A DNA stretch of 64,000 nt, taken from assembly GCF_049801055.1 (NCBI RefSeq), contig NZ_JBNAGF010000015.1, positions 1 through 64,000 of the forward strand. The letters are read 5' to 3'. Shown in pieces: positions 8,030 to 15,571 of this stretch. A model generated the notes under the pieces. That model searched no databases and was not told the DNA's origin. It saw only the letters and a program-made list of their open reading frames with translations. Made by a program: the position numbers and the translations under genes. Each line of letters begins with the position of its first letter. Position 1 is the first letter of the stretch. Origin of the DNA: JBNAGF01 sp049801055 (GTDB lineage: Bacteria > Pseudomonadota > Alphaproteobacteria > Rhodobacterales > Rhodobacteraceae).

Positions 8030-8443
8030 TTACGCCTCGAGTAGCGCGTCGATCACAGCACATTCCGGGGCAGCGTCGCCGGTGCATCGTGCAACGGTAT
8101 CCGACAAGACACGCTCAATGCGCTTCAAGTCCGCGATCTTGGCTCGAACGTCAGTCAGATGATCTTCCGCGATGATCTGAACCTCGGCGCAGGTCCGGGA
8201 TTGCTCATCGACCAGCCCGAGCAGCCCGCGAACCTCTTCGAGAGAAAAACCGAGATCTCGGGACCGTATGACGAATTTCAGCCGTCTGACATGGGCGTCA
8301 TCGTAGCTGCGATAGCCTTTCGTGCTGCGCGGCGGGTCCGGCATGATGCCGATCTTTTCGTAATAGCGGATGGTTTCCAGGTTGCAGCCCGTTGCTCGTG
8401 CCAAATCACCCCGCCGAATTGAACTCACGCTTGTGTTACTCAT
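8030..8443 (-). CDS. merR: MerR, mercury-responsive regulator
   Basis: MerR represses and, with Hg(II), activates the mer operon by untwisting its promoter. The 137-residue protein has the N-terminal MerR helix-turn-helix (TGCNLETIRYYEKIGIMPDPPRS), a dimer helix, and three cysteines at residues 85, 120 and 128 that match the Hg-binding triad in order. The spacing of the last two is one residue shorter than in Tn501 MerR. It is transcribed away from merT, and the shared operator-promoter begins 16 bases from its start codon. The three cysteines and the neighbouring mer genes make mercury the likely effector. Confidence 0.92.
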   Translation of the reverse strand: MSNTSVSSIRRGDLARATGCNLETIRYYEKIGIMPDPPRSTKGYRSYDDAHVRRLKFVIRSRDLGFSLEEVRGLLGLVDEQSRTCAEVQIIAEDHLTDVRAKIADLKRIERVLSDTVARCTGDAAPECAVIDALLEA

Positions 8444-8459
8444 TTCGCAAAAAAACCCC

Positions 8460-8490
8460 TTGAGCCTGTATCAACTACAGACCCTAGAAC
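8460..8490 (+). promoter_or_regulatory. MerR-type mer operon promoter with 19-bp spacer
   Basis: TTGAGC (8460-8465) and TAGAAC (8485-8490) are separated by exactly 19 bp, the over-long spacer that defines MerR-controlled promoters. Within the spacer lies the dyad CTGTA-TCAAC-TACAG. The site sits in the gap between divergent merR and merT. Confidence 0.88.
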
Positions 8491-8519
8491 GGTGGAAATA
8501 TCTGTTCAAGGAAGATTCG

Positions 8520-8927
8520 ATGGAACAAAATTTGGCGGAACTTCCGCAATCTCGGTCGCAGAAAATTGGCGACGAAACCACCAAGGGATGGGGCGTGACC
8601 GGCCTCGGCGTCCTCGGTGCGCTGGCGATGACCTCGTGCTGCATTCTGCCGCTTGTTCTGGTCAGCTTTGGCGTGACGGGCGTGTTCATCGCGCAGCTCG
8701 GGGCCCTCTATGCCTACAAGTGGTACACCTTCGCGCTGAGCGCCGCGTTTTTGGGATACGGCTTCTACAAAGCTTACAAGCCTGTAGATGCCGAGTCCTG
8801 TGCCGATGGCACCTGCGCCCGCCCCATCGACCGCCGCATCATGCGCGCAACCCTCTGGGCCGCGTCCGCGATTGTCGCTGTCGCCATGATATTTCCCTAC
8901 ATCACCCCCTTCATCCTGAAATTCTGA
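8520..8927 (+). CDS. merT: MerT, mercuric ion inner-membrane transporter
   Basis: MerT carries Hg(II) across the inner membrane to MerA. The 135-residue protein has a first membrane helix with the vicinal pair C40-C41 in TSCCILPLVLVSFGVTG. A second cysteine pair at residues 94 and 99 lies in the cytoplasmic loop (SCADGTC), and three hydrophobic segments are present in all. Length is slightly above the usual 116 because of a polar N-terminal extension. ATG at 8520 follows GGAAGA. It is the first gene of the mer operon, directly downstream of the MerR-type promoter. Confidence 0.9.
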   Translation: MEQNLAELPQSRSQKIGDETTKGWGVTGLGVLGALAMTSCCILPLVLVSFGVTGVFIAQLGALYAYKWYTFALSAAFLGYGFYKAYKPVDAESCADGTCARPIDRRIMRATLWAASAIVAVAMIFPYITPFILKF

Positions 8928-8942
8928 ACGAGGACAATGACC

Positions 8943-9245
8943 ATGAAGCATCTTCTGCTATCCGCCCTGACCATCGCCGCACTCTCGACTCCGGCCCTCG
9001 CTGAAGAGCGCCAGGTCGAGATCGCCGTCAGCGAACTGACATGCCCGTCCTGTTCATTCATCGTCGCCAGCTCGATGCGCGGTGTTCCGTCGGTCGAGAT
9101 CGCCGCATTCGAGGACGGCCCCGAATACGGGCAGGGTGTTTACAGCGTGACCTACGATGACGCCGAAACTTCCATCGAAAGCATCATCGGCGCGGTGACG
9201 GCCAATGGCTATCCGGCGCAGGTGCTGCCCGACACAGCCTCCTGA
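8943..9245 (+). CDS. merP: MerP, periplasmic mercury-binding protein
   Basis: MerP binds Hg(II) in the periplasm and passes it to MerT. A signal peptide (MKHLLLSALTIAALSTPALA) precedes a small HMA domain with the metal motif LTCPSCS, cysteines at residues 34 and 37 of this start. The usual GMTCxxC is altered to ELTCPSC but both cysteines remain. I prefer the ATG at 8943 because the GAGG upstream is better spaced for it; an in-frame ATG at 8937 would add two residues. It follows merT by 15 bases. Confidence 0.88.
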   Translation: MKHLLLSALTIAALSTPALAEERQVEIAVSELTCPSCSFIVASSMRGVPSVEIAAFEDGPEYGQGVYSVTYDDAETSIESIIGAVTANGYPAQVLPDTAS

Positions 9246-9255
9246 GCCGCCTGCA

Positions 9256-9507
9256 ATGCGTGACAATCTGATGGGTGGCCTGCTGGCCTTCGGAATAGCA
9301 GCTCCGGTCGTGGTCGTCTGCTGCGGCGGCGGAACTGCCGTGCTTGCAGCGTTGTTCGGCGGCGTTGGGGCTTGGCTCTCTGGAATGAGTGGCATTGCCG
9401 TGCTGGTTTTGGCGGGTCTGACCTACCTGATCGTCCGCGCACTGCGTCGTTCGCAAATGAAACGCGCCTCCGGCCCCGACCCATCACAGAGAAAGACGGA
9501 TCCTTGA
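9256..9507 (+). CDS. Small dicysteine membrane protein of the mer operon (unknown)
   Basis: I do not recognise this 83-residue protein as a named Mer component. It has two hydrophobic segments. A vicinal cysteine pair at residues 22-23 is in the first (VVVVCCGGGTAVLAALFGG), and a basic, polar C-terminus follows. This is the same topology as MerF, where the membrane CC pair carries mercury, but the sequence differs. It lies between merP and merF and overlaps the start of merF by 4 bases, so it is co-translated with them. A role in mercury transport is an inference from the CC pair and the context. Confidence 0.7.
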   Translation: MRDNLMGGLLAFGIAAPVVVVCCGGGTAVLAALFGGVGAWLSGMSGIAVLVLAGLTYLIVRALRRSQMKRASGPDPSQRKTDP

Positions 9508-9890
9508 CTGACACACCTGAAAATTCCGACCGTCTGCTGAAATGGGGGCTTGGCGGTGCGCTCTTCGCCGCGCTCTGCTGCTTTACACCGCTTCTGGTCG
9601 TCATCGTCGCTGGCGTCGGATTGTCGGCCCTCACGGGCTGGCTCGATTACGCCCTGTTCCCGCTGCTGTTTTTCAGCCTCGCCGTGGTGGCACAGGCCCT
9701 TTGGCTGCGCGCTGGCAAATCGGGACCGGCCCCGAAATTCTGGGCCACCGGCCTCGCGGCAGCCCTGTCGATCCTGATCATTCTCCTCGAGTTCAGGTTC
9801 GCAATACGGATCACAATCGGCGTTTTCGCCGCCACAGCCCTCTACGCGGTTCTCCTGAACCGTGCGCAAAAGAAAGGATCGCTTTCATGA
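9504..9890 (+). CDS. merF: MerF-like mercury transporter
   Basis: The segment ALCCFTPLLVVIVAGVGLSA followed by LTGWLDYALFPLL is the MerF signature, with the mercury-carrying pair C25-C26 in the first helix. MerF normally has about 80 residues and two helices. This product has 128 residues and two further hydrophobic segments in the C-terminal half, so it is an extended form. The start is TTG at 9504, overlapping the previous stop as TTGA. No in-frame ATG or GTG lies near enough to be better. It overlaps the next small gene by 4 bases. Confidence 0.82.
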   Translation: MTDTPENSDRLLKWGLGGALFAALCCFTPLLVVIVAGVGLSALTGWLDYALFPLLFFSLAVVAQALWLRAGKSGPAPKFWATGLAAALSILIILLEFRFAIRITIGVFAATALYAVLLNRAQKKGSLS

Positions 9891-10024
9891 TGATGGGATG
9901 TTGCACCGCCACCGGCATGGTCTTCGGCCTTCTCGGCATGCTCACACCGCTGATCGCCATCGGCGCGATCATTTATCTGTTCGCTGCCAAATCGAACAAC
10001 CCCGACTATGGCGAGGCGCGATGA
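9887..10024 (+). CDS. 45-residue membrane protein with N-terminal CC pair (unknown)
   Basis: This short gene encodes MMMGCCTATG followed by one hydrophobic helix and a polar tail ending in YGEAR. Vicinal cysteines at residues 5-6 lie just before the helix. Its ATGA overlap with merF and its stop only one base before the merA start place it firmly in the mer operon. I do not recognise the family. It is too small for many gene finders. A mercury-handling or MerA-docking role is only an inference. Confidence 0.6.
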   Translation: MMMGCCTATGMVFGLLGMLTPLIAIGAIIYLFAAKSNNPDYGEAR

Positions 10025-10025
10025 G

Positions 10026-11456
10026 ATGAAAGACCTGAACAAAAACGACGATGGACAGGGCGGCTATGACCTGATCGTCCTCGGGGCCGGATCGGCGGGG
10101 TTCTCCGCCGCAATTACCGGCGCGGATGCCGGAAAGCGTGTCGCCCTCGTAGGACATGGCACGATCGGCGGAACTTGCGTCAACGTGGGATGCGTGCCCT
10201 CCAAGGCGATGATCCGTGCGGCAGAGGCCGTGCACGGTGCGGGGGCTGCCAAGCGGTTCCCCGGCCTGTCGGGACGGGCACAAGTGGATGATTGGCAGAT
10301 GCTCGTTCAGTCCAAAGACGATCTGGTCGCGACCCTGCGCCAGAAGAAATACGCGGACCTTCTGCCGGAATATGAGGGTGTCGATTACATCGACGCCGGT
10401 CCCGCGCGGCTGATCGAAGGTGGCGTGACAGTCGGTGAGCGAACCCTGAAAGCACCGAGGACCATCATCGCCACGGGCGGGCGTCCCGTCCTGCCGACCA
10501 TCGACGGCATCGAGGACATCGGCGCGCTCGACAGCACCAGTCTTCTGGAACTCGAAGCACTGCCGAAAAGCCTGATCTTCATCGGCGCGGGCTACATCGG
10601 CGCGGAGCTGGCCCAGATGATGAGCCGCATGGGCGTGAAGGTCACGCTTGTCGCCCGTTCGCATCTGTTGCCCGGCGCGGAACCAGAGGTCTCGGAGGCA
10701 TTGGCGGCGGCGTTCGAGGCCGAAGGCATCACCCTTCTGACCGGGTTAAGCTACGACACTGTGCGCCGCGACGACGCCGGCGTGACACTACGCGTGATCC
10801 AGAACGGAAAGCCTGTCGAAGTGACAGCGGATCACCTCGTTTCGACCGCTGGCAGGCGGGCCAATACCGAAGATATGGGCCTCGAAGAGATCGGTGTTGA
10901 AACCGACGCGCGCGGGTCCATCGTCGTCGGCGAGGACATGCAGACGTCGGTGCGCGGCATCTATGCGGCGGGCGATGTGACCGACCGCGACCAGTTCGTC
11001 TATATGGCGGCCTATGGTGCAAAGCTCGCCGCCAGAAACGCGGTTCTTGGCGAGGATCATCGTTACGACAACGCCGCGATGCCCTGGGTGGTGTTTTCCG
11101 ACCCGCAGGTCGCGGGCGTCGGTCTCGGTGAAACCCAGGCGCGGGACGCGGGTTTCGACGTCAAGACGTCCATCGTGCCGCTCGATCAGGTGCCGCGCGC
11201 GCTGGCGGCACGCGACACGCGCGGATTGATCAAGCTGGTGGCGGACAGAAAGACCGACCGGCTGCTTAGTGGTCAGATCATCGCGCCCGAGGGGTCCGAT
11301 ACGATCCAGACCCTCGTCATGGCGCTGAAGTTCGGCATGACCACAAAGGCCCTCGGCGAGACGATCTTCCCCTATCTGACAACGGTTGAAGGGCTGAAGC
11401 TGGCAGCGCAAACCTTCGATATGGACGTGGCAAAGTTGAGCTGCTGCGCCGGATGA
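10026..11456 (+). CDS. merA: MerA, mercuric reductase
   Basis: MerA reduces Hg(II) to volatile Hg(0) with NADPH and FAD in the cytoplasm. The 476-residue protein has the FAD-binding GAGSAGFSAA, the redox pair C51-C56 in GGTCVNVGC, a second nucleotide-binding GAGYIGAELAQ, and the C-terminal vicinal cysteines 473-474 (SCCAG) that hand mercury to the active site. It lacks the N-terminal MerP-like HMA domain found in many MerA proteins, so delivery may depend on the membrane proteins. The ATG at 10026 is used because an upstream in-frame start would run into the preceding gene. Confidence 0.95.
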   Translation: MKDLNKNDDGQGGYDLIVLGAGSAGFSAAITGADAGKRVALVGHGTIGGTCVNVGCVPSKAMIRAAEAVHGAGAAKRFPGLSGRAQVDDWQMLVQSKDDLVATLRQKKYADLLPEYEGVDYIDAGPARLIEGGVTVGERTLKAPRTIIATGGRPVLPTIDGIEDIGALDSTSLLELEALPKSLIFIGAGYIGAELAQMMSRMGVKVTLVARSHLLPGAEPEVSEALAAAFEAEGITLLTGLSYDTVRRDDAGVTLRVIQNGKPVEVTADHLVSTAGRRANTEDMGLEEIGVETDARGSIVVGEDMQTSVRGIYAAGDVTDRDQFVYMAAYGAKLAARNAVLGEDHRYDNAAMPWVVFSDPQVAGVGLGETQARDAGFDVKTSIVPLDQVPRALAARDTRGLIKLVADRKTDRLLSGQIIAPEGSDTIQTLVMALKFGMTTKALGETIFPYLTTVEGLKLAAQTFDMDVAKLSCCAG

Positions 11457-11478
11457 AGATCAGGACAAGGACCGAAGA

Positions 11479-12831
11479 ATGAGCGAAGACTACGACCTGA
11501 TCGTCATCGGGGCTGGCATGGCAGGCGTGGCCGCGGCGAACAAGTGTGGCGCAGCAGGATGGCGTGTAGCCATTGTCGATGCGCTGCCCTACGGCGGCAC
11601 CTGCGCATTGCGCGGATGCGATCCAAAGAAAATCCTGCGGCGCGGTGCGGAAATCATCGACGCGGCACGGCTCATGCAGGGCAAGGGGATCGACCCCGGT
11701 GAACTGTCGATCAACTGGGCCGATCTGATGGCACACAAGCGCGGCTTCACCGACCCGCTGCCGGACAAGATGGAAAAGAGCCTGACGGTCAATGGCGTCG
11801 AAACCCTGCATGGAGCCGCCCGCTTCACGGGAGACAACACGCTGGAGGTTGATGAGAAGACATATCGTTCGAAACGGTTCCTCATAGCCGCCGGTGCCAT
11901 GCCCAGGCCGCTCGGCTTCACCGGAGCCGATCTCGTGATCGACAGCACGGATTTCCTCAACCTCGAAGCCCTTCCCGACCGCATCCTCTTCATCGGTGGC
12001 GGCTTCGTGTCCTTCGAGTTCGCGCATATCGCCGCGCAAGCCGGAGCCAGACCCACCATCGTGGATCGCGGGGCCCGCCCATTGGGCAGCTTCGATCCCG
12101 ATCTGGTTGAAATGCTGATCGAACGCAGCGGCGGTATCGGCGTGGACCTGGTGCGCGGAACCGAAATCGTCTCAGTCGCAAAAGCCAGTGTAGCATTCAG
12201 TGTTGAAGTGAAGTCGGACAGTGAGACCTGGACAGTCGAAACCGATCTGGTCGTGCATGGCGCGGGCCGTGTGGCAGCCTTGGCCGACCTGAATCTTGAG
12301 GCGGCCGGTGTTGACTACAGTGACAAGGGCATCGTTGTAGCCCCCCATCTGCAAAGCACGACAAACAGCGCGGTCTATGCCGCCGGAGATTCCGCCGACA
12401 CCGATGGCATGCCGCTTACTCCGGTCGCGGTGATCGAAGGGAAGGTCGCGGCCTCCAACATGCTCAAGGACGCTCAGACCGCACCGGATTATGCAGGCAT
12501 TCCGACAGCCGTCTTCACCGTTCCCGAAGTGGCGCGTGTCGGCATGTTGGAAGACGAGGCAAGGGACGCCGGGCATGACTTAGATGTCCGGTTCACCGAC
12601 ACGAGCGGTTGGTATTCGAACTACCGTATCGGCGAAACCTCCGCCGCCGGGAAGATCCTCGTGGACAGATCGAGCGGCAAACTCCTCGGCGCGCACTTGT
12701 TCGGCCCGGAGTACGGCGAGCTTATCAATTTCTTCGGGCTGGCAATCAAGCTGGGCCTGACCGCGAAGCAGCTTCAGTCGATGACGGCGGCTTATCCAAG
12801 TGTCGGATCGGACCTGGGATCGCTGCTTTAA
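11479..12831 (+). CDS. NAD(P)/FAD-dependent disulfide oxidoreductase in the mer operon
   Basis: This is a second flavin disulfide reductase, 450 residues, related to glutathione and dihydrolipoyl reductases. It has FAD-binding GAGMAGVAAA, the redox pair C42-C47 in GGTCALRGC, a central NAD(P) site GGGFVSFEFA and a late YAAGDSA FAD motif. It lacks the MerA C-terminal CC pair, so it is unlikely to reduce mercury itself. It lies 22 bases after merA in the same direction. Such enzymes could keep thiol carriers of mercury reduced; that role is inferred from the position. Confidence 0.82.
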   Translation: MSEDYDLIVIGAGMAGVAAANKCGAAGWRVAIVDALPYGGTCALRGCDPKKILRRGAEIIDAARLMQGKGIDPGELSINWADLMAHKRGFTDPLPDKMEKSLTVNGVETLHGAARFTGDNTLEVDEKTYRSKRFLIAAGAMPRPLGFTGADLVIDSTDFLNLEALPDRILFIGGGFVSFEFAHIAAQAGARPTIVDRGARPLGSFDPDLVEMLIERSGGIGVDLVRGTEIVSVAKASVAFSVEVKSDSETWTVETDLVVHGAGRVAALADLNLEAAGVDYSDKGIVVAPHLQSTTNSAVYAAGDSADTDGMPLTPVAVIEGKVAASNMLKDAQTAPDYAGIPTAVFTVPEVARVGMLEDEARDAGHDLDVRFTDTSGWYSNYRIGETSAAGKILVDRSSGKLLGAHLFGPEYGELINFFGLAIKLGLTAKQLQSMTAAYPSVGSDLGSLL

Positions 12832-12843
12832 CGCAAGCGCCTC

Positions 12844-13692
12844 CTACTCAGCCCTCAGATCGCTCTTCGCATCTCGAATGATCATCCACGAGGAATGCAG
12901 AAACAGTCCCGCGATGGCGAAGGCAACGATGAGGTCGGGCCAGGCACTGCCGAGCCATGCGACCAGCCCGGCGGTGATCACCACGGCGAGGTTGCCGATG
13001 GCGTCGTTGCGCGAAAAGAGCCAGACCGCCCGCATGTTCGCGTCCCCCTTGCGGTGTTTCAGGAGCGGCAGGACTGCGAGGATATTCACGATCAGCGCAC
13101 CCACCGCGAAGGCTCCCATCAACCCGGCTTCGGGCGTCGTCTGGTTCAAGACGCGCCAGATCGTGCTGCCGACGACGCCCAGACCCAGAAGTCCAAGAAA
13201 CACACCCTGGATCATCGCCGACCGCGCTCGCCATGTCAGCCTCCAGCCGATGGCGAGCAGGCCCAGAAACGTGATCGCCCCGTCGCCGAGAAAATCGAGC
13301 GCGTCCGCCTTCAAAGCCTGCGACCCGGACAGGAACCCGCCGAACATCTCGACCACGCCGTAGCCGAGATTGAGCAGGACCACGATCCAGAGGGCGCGGC
13401 GATAACTCGGGTCCTTGTAGGCCGGATCGGAGGATGTATCGCCGTCTTCGATCTTCTCAAAGCCGTAGCCGGTCGCATCGAGCGCGGGCCGCACCTTCGA
13501 CAAGTCACCCTCCGCGATCCGCAATGTCATGACGTGGGTTGCGGCAGACACCTTCACATCGCCGGTCGCCACGCCCGCAGACCGGGCCGCGCGCTCGATC
13601 TCGGCGGCGTCCTTGGCGCAGTCCATGCCCTGCACCCGCATCCGGATCGGTGAGGATGCCGTAGGCAACGTGCTGTTCTCGGCCTGGCTCAT
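12844..13692 (-). CDS. Cation diffusion facilitator with N-terminal HMA domain
   Basis: This 282-residue inner-membrane protein joins an N-terminal heavy-metal-associated domain (about residues 15-80) to a CDF transporter domain with several membrane helices. The HMA motif reads GMDCAKDA, so the second cysteine of the usual CxxC is aspartate. Membrane motifs ALDFLGD and SRNDAIGNL carry the Asp/Asn pairs that bind divalent metal. It should export Zn, Cd, Co or Pb. It runs convergently to the oxidoreductase and divergently from the ArsR-type regulator, which probably controls it. Confidence 0.85.
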   Translation of the reverse strand: MSQAENSTLPTASSPIRMRVQGMDCAKDAAEIERAARSAGVATGDVKVSAATHVMTLRIAEGDLSKVRPALDATGYGFEKIEDGDTSSDPAYKDPSYRRALWIVVLLNLGYGVVEMFGGFLSGSQALKADALDFLGDGAITFLGLLAIGWRLTWRARSAMIQGVFLGLLGLGVVGSTIWRVLNQTTPEAGLMGAFAVGALIVNILAVLPLLKHRKGDANMRAVWLFSRNDAIGNLAVVITAGLVAWLGSAWPDLIVAFAIAGLFLHSSWMIIRDAKSDLRAE

Positions 13693-13743
13693 GTGCGATC
13701 CTCTTCGAGGTGGTAAGCGAAAGGGTTCGCCGCTGACGTATCA
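13693..13743. promoter_or_regulatory. Divergent control region of the HMA-CDF exporter and its ArsR regulator
   Basis: The 51-base gap separates two divergent start codons. The AT-rich run TGGATAATGATATGATGAC spans the regulator start and could hold an operator. I could not define a convincing promoter pair on either strand. Confidence 0.4.
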
Positions 13744-14106
13744 GTGGATAATGATATGATGACGAACGACGCGCAAGGCGATCTTTTGGCAGCCGACGCT
13801 TTGGAACTGCGGGCAAAGCTCTTCCGGGGTCTCGGCGATCCCAGCCGTCTGGCGATCCTTGATGCGCTGGTATCAGGCGAACGCAACGTGCAGGAAATTG
13901 TCGGACATACTGGGTTGGGTCAGCCGAACGTCTCGAACCATCTGCGCTGCCTTCTCGACTGCGGGCTGGTTAGCCGCCGCAGCGAGGGTCGGTTCGTTCG
14001 GTATCGGCTTGCTGACGGACGGATTGCCGGTCTCATCAAAGATGCGGATCGGCTCCTTGCCGCGACAGCCACCGGACTCGACAACTGCAAGCGCTACACA
14101 GAGTAG
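13744..14106 (+). CDS. ArsR/SmtB-family regulator with CmtR-type cysteines
   Basis: The 120-residue repressor has a winged helix with RLAILDALVSGERNVQEIV and the recognition helix GQPNVSNHLRCLLDCGLV. Cysteines 69 and 73 in that helix plus C115 in the tail match the Cd/Pb site of mycobacterial CmtR (HLxCLxDCGLV and a C-terminal Cys). It should release DNA on binding soft metals and so induce the divergent HMA-CDF exporter. The start shown is GTG at 13744; ATG at 13756 or 13759 is possible and would shift numbering by 4-5. Confidence 0.85.
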   Translation: MDNDMMTNDAQGDLLAADALELRAKLFRGLGDPSRLAILDALVSGERNVQEIVGHTGLGQPNVSNHLRCLLDCGLVSRRSEGRFVRYRLADGRIAGLIKDADRLLAATATGLDNCKRYTE

Positions 14107-14110
14107 TTGC

Positions 14111-15046
14111 TCATCCGTGCCGCTCCTCGCCATGCCCGCGTCCGCCGAACTCGGACGGGTCGTCGCAGGCGTGGCGCGCGCATTCCAGCTCCAGCGTCGT
14201 GTGCTCGATGTCGAAGTGGTCGGAGAGCGCCGCTTTGATCCTATCTTTCACTGCGTCGGCGTCGTTCCAGCGGCCCTCGGCAATGACGACATGCGCGTCC
14301 AAGGCTGCACGGTGTTCGTCCATCTGCCAGAAATGCGCGTGGTGGATGCCCGTCACGCCGTCGATCTCCCGCACGGTATCAAGAACCGCGTCTGTCTCGA
14401 TCTCGGGCGGCGAGCCGAGCATCAGGATACGGATTACGGGGCCGATCTCGCGGAACGACTGCCAAAGGATGTAACCCGCAATCAGCACCGTCACGAGCGG
14501 GTCGATGAGACGCCAATCGTAAAGCAGGATCAGCGTGCCAGCGACAATGACTGCGACGGAGCCGAGCGCGTCGGCCACGTTGTGCAGAAACGCGGCGCGG
14601 ATGTTCACGCTGAATTTCGACATGGCGTAGGTCAGCGCAGCCGTCACCGCGTCCACGATCAGCGCGATCCCGGCGATGACGACGATCAGCCAGCCCTCGA
14701 CCGGCTGCGGATCGGCAAAGCGCATCGCGGCTTCGTAGAGCAAGTAGAGGCCGATCACGATCAGCGTGGTATAATTGATGAGGGCGGCCACCACCTCGAC
14801 CCGACCATAGCCGAAGGTCATTTCGGCATCCCGGGGTCGCCGCGCGATCTTGCGCGCGGCGAACGCGATGATAAGTGAAATCGCGTCGGAAAAGTTGTGC
14901 AGCGCATCGGCAATAAGCGCCAGCGAACCGGAAATGATGCCGCCTACGATCTGCGCGACCGTCAGGCCCATATTGACCGCGATGGCGGCGAAGACGCGGC
15001 GGTCGCCTGCCTCGGGATCAACGTGATGATGGTGGCCGTGCCCCAT
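14111..15046 (-). CDS. CDF family divalent metal exporter (CzcD/ZitB type)
   Basis: This 311-residue protein starts with a His-rich MGHGHHHH and has six membrane segments with the metal-site motifs DALHNFSD and HNVADALGS. A cytoplasmic C-terminal domain (TGIHHAHFWQMDEH) and a further His/Cys-containing tail follow. These are hallmarks of Zn/Cd/Co-proton antiporters of the CzcD-ZitB group. It is divergent from the MerR-type regulator at 15122, and its promoter has the 19-bp spacer typical of MerR control. It ends 4 bases from the convergent ArsR gene. Confidence 0.9.
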   Translation of the reverse strand: MGHGHHHHVDPEAGDRRVFAAIAVNMGLTVAQIVGGIISGSLALIADALHNFSDAISLIIAFAARKIARRPRDAEMTFGYGRVEVVAALINYTTLIVIGLYLLYEAAMRFADPQPVEGWLIVVIAGIALIVDAVTAALTYAMSKFSVNIRAAFLHNVADALGSVAVIVAGTLILLYDWRLIDPLVTVLIAGYILWQSFREIGPVIRILMLGSPPEIETDAVLDTVREIDGVTGIHHAHFWQMDEHRAALDAHVVIAEGRWNDADAVKDRIKAALSDHFDIEHTTLELECARHACDDPSEFGGRGHGEERHG

Positions 15047-15065
15047 AGCGGCGGATCCTTTTGAT

Positions 15066-15112
15066 TCGTATCGTTTCAGGATAGATACGATCTACAGCGA
15101 CTGTAGGTTCAA
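15066..15112 (-). promoter_or_regulatory. MerR-type promoter of the CDF exporter, 19-bp spacer
   Basis: On the minus strand TTGAAC (15107-15112) and TATCTA (15082-15087) are separated by 19 bp. The spacer contains the perfect dyad CTACAG-TCG-CTGTAG. A second inverted repeat, TCGTATC with GATACGA (15066-15072 and 15084-15090), overlaps the -10 box. This is the classic layout for a metal-sensing MerR regulator acting on the divergent exporter. Confidence 0.88.
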
Positions 15113-15121
15113 GGGCCTGGA

Positions 15122-15571
15122 ATGAAAGAATACTCTATCGGGCAGATGTCGCGCCGGACGGGCGTGAAAGTGACAACGATCCGCTACTACGAAGGCCGGG
15201 GTCTGATCCCGTCACCGGCGCGCACCGAAGGCGGGCAACGGCGCTACGATGAAGCCGCCCTCGATCGCCTCGCCTTCCTGCGCCACGCGCGAGAACTGGG
15301 CTTCGGTCTGGATGACATTGCCGATCTGATGGCTTTGGCCGAAGCTCCGTCAAAGGACTGTGCACCAGCGCATGAGATCGCACGCAAGCAGCTCGCGGCA
15401 GTTGACCGACGCCTGACCATCCTCAAACAGCTTCGGGAAGAACTGGCGCGGCTGGCCGATGCGTACGATCCGGGCCACGCCGGAAAGTGTCGCGTGATCG
15501 AAGTTTTGGGGGATCACCAGCTTTGCAATGGCGCACACGATGAGCCAGATGACACTCCTGGCCGCTTTTGA
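15122..15571 (+). CDS. MerR-family metal sensor (ZntR/CadR-like)
   Basis: The 149-residue protein has the MerR helix-turn-helix (IGQMSRRTGVKVTTIRYYEG) and a long dimer helix. Cysteines at 80, 123 and 135 occur with nearby His residues, as in ZntR, CadR and PbrR sensors. It probably senses Zn, Cd or Pb. The 19-bp-spacer promoter next to it drives the CDF exporter on the other strand. The last residues (HDEPDDTPGRF) form a polar tail. Which metal it senses cannot be read from the sequence. Confidence 0.87.
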   Translation: MKEYSIGQMSRRTGVKVTTIRYYEGRGLIPSPARTEGGQRRYDEAALDRLAFLRHARELGFGLDDIADLMALAEAPSKDCAPAHEIARKQLAAVDRRLTILKQLREELARLADAYDPGHAGKCRVIEVLGDHQLCNGAHDEPDDTPGRF

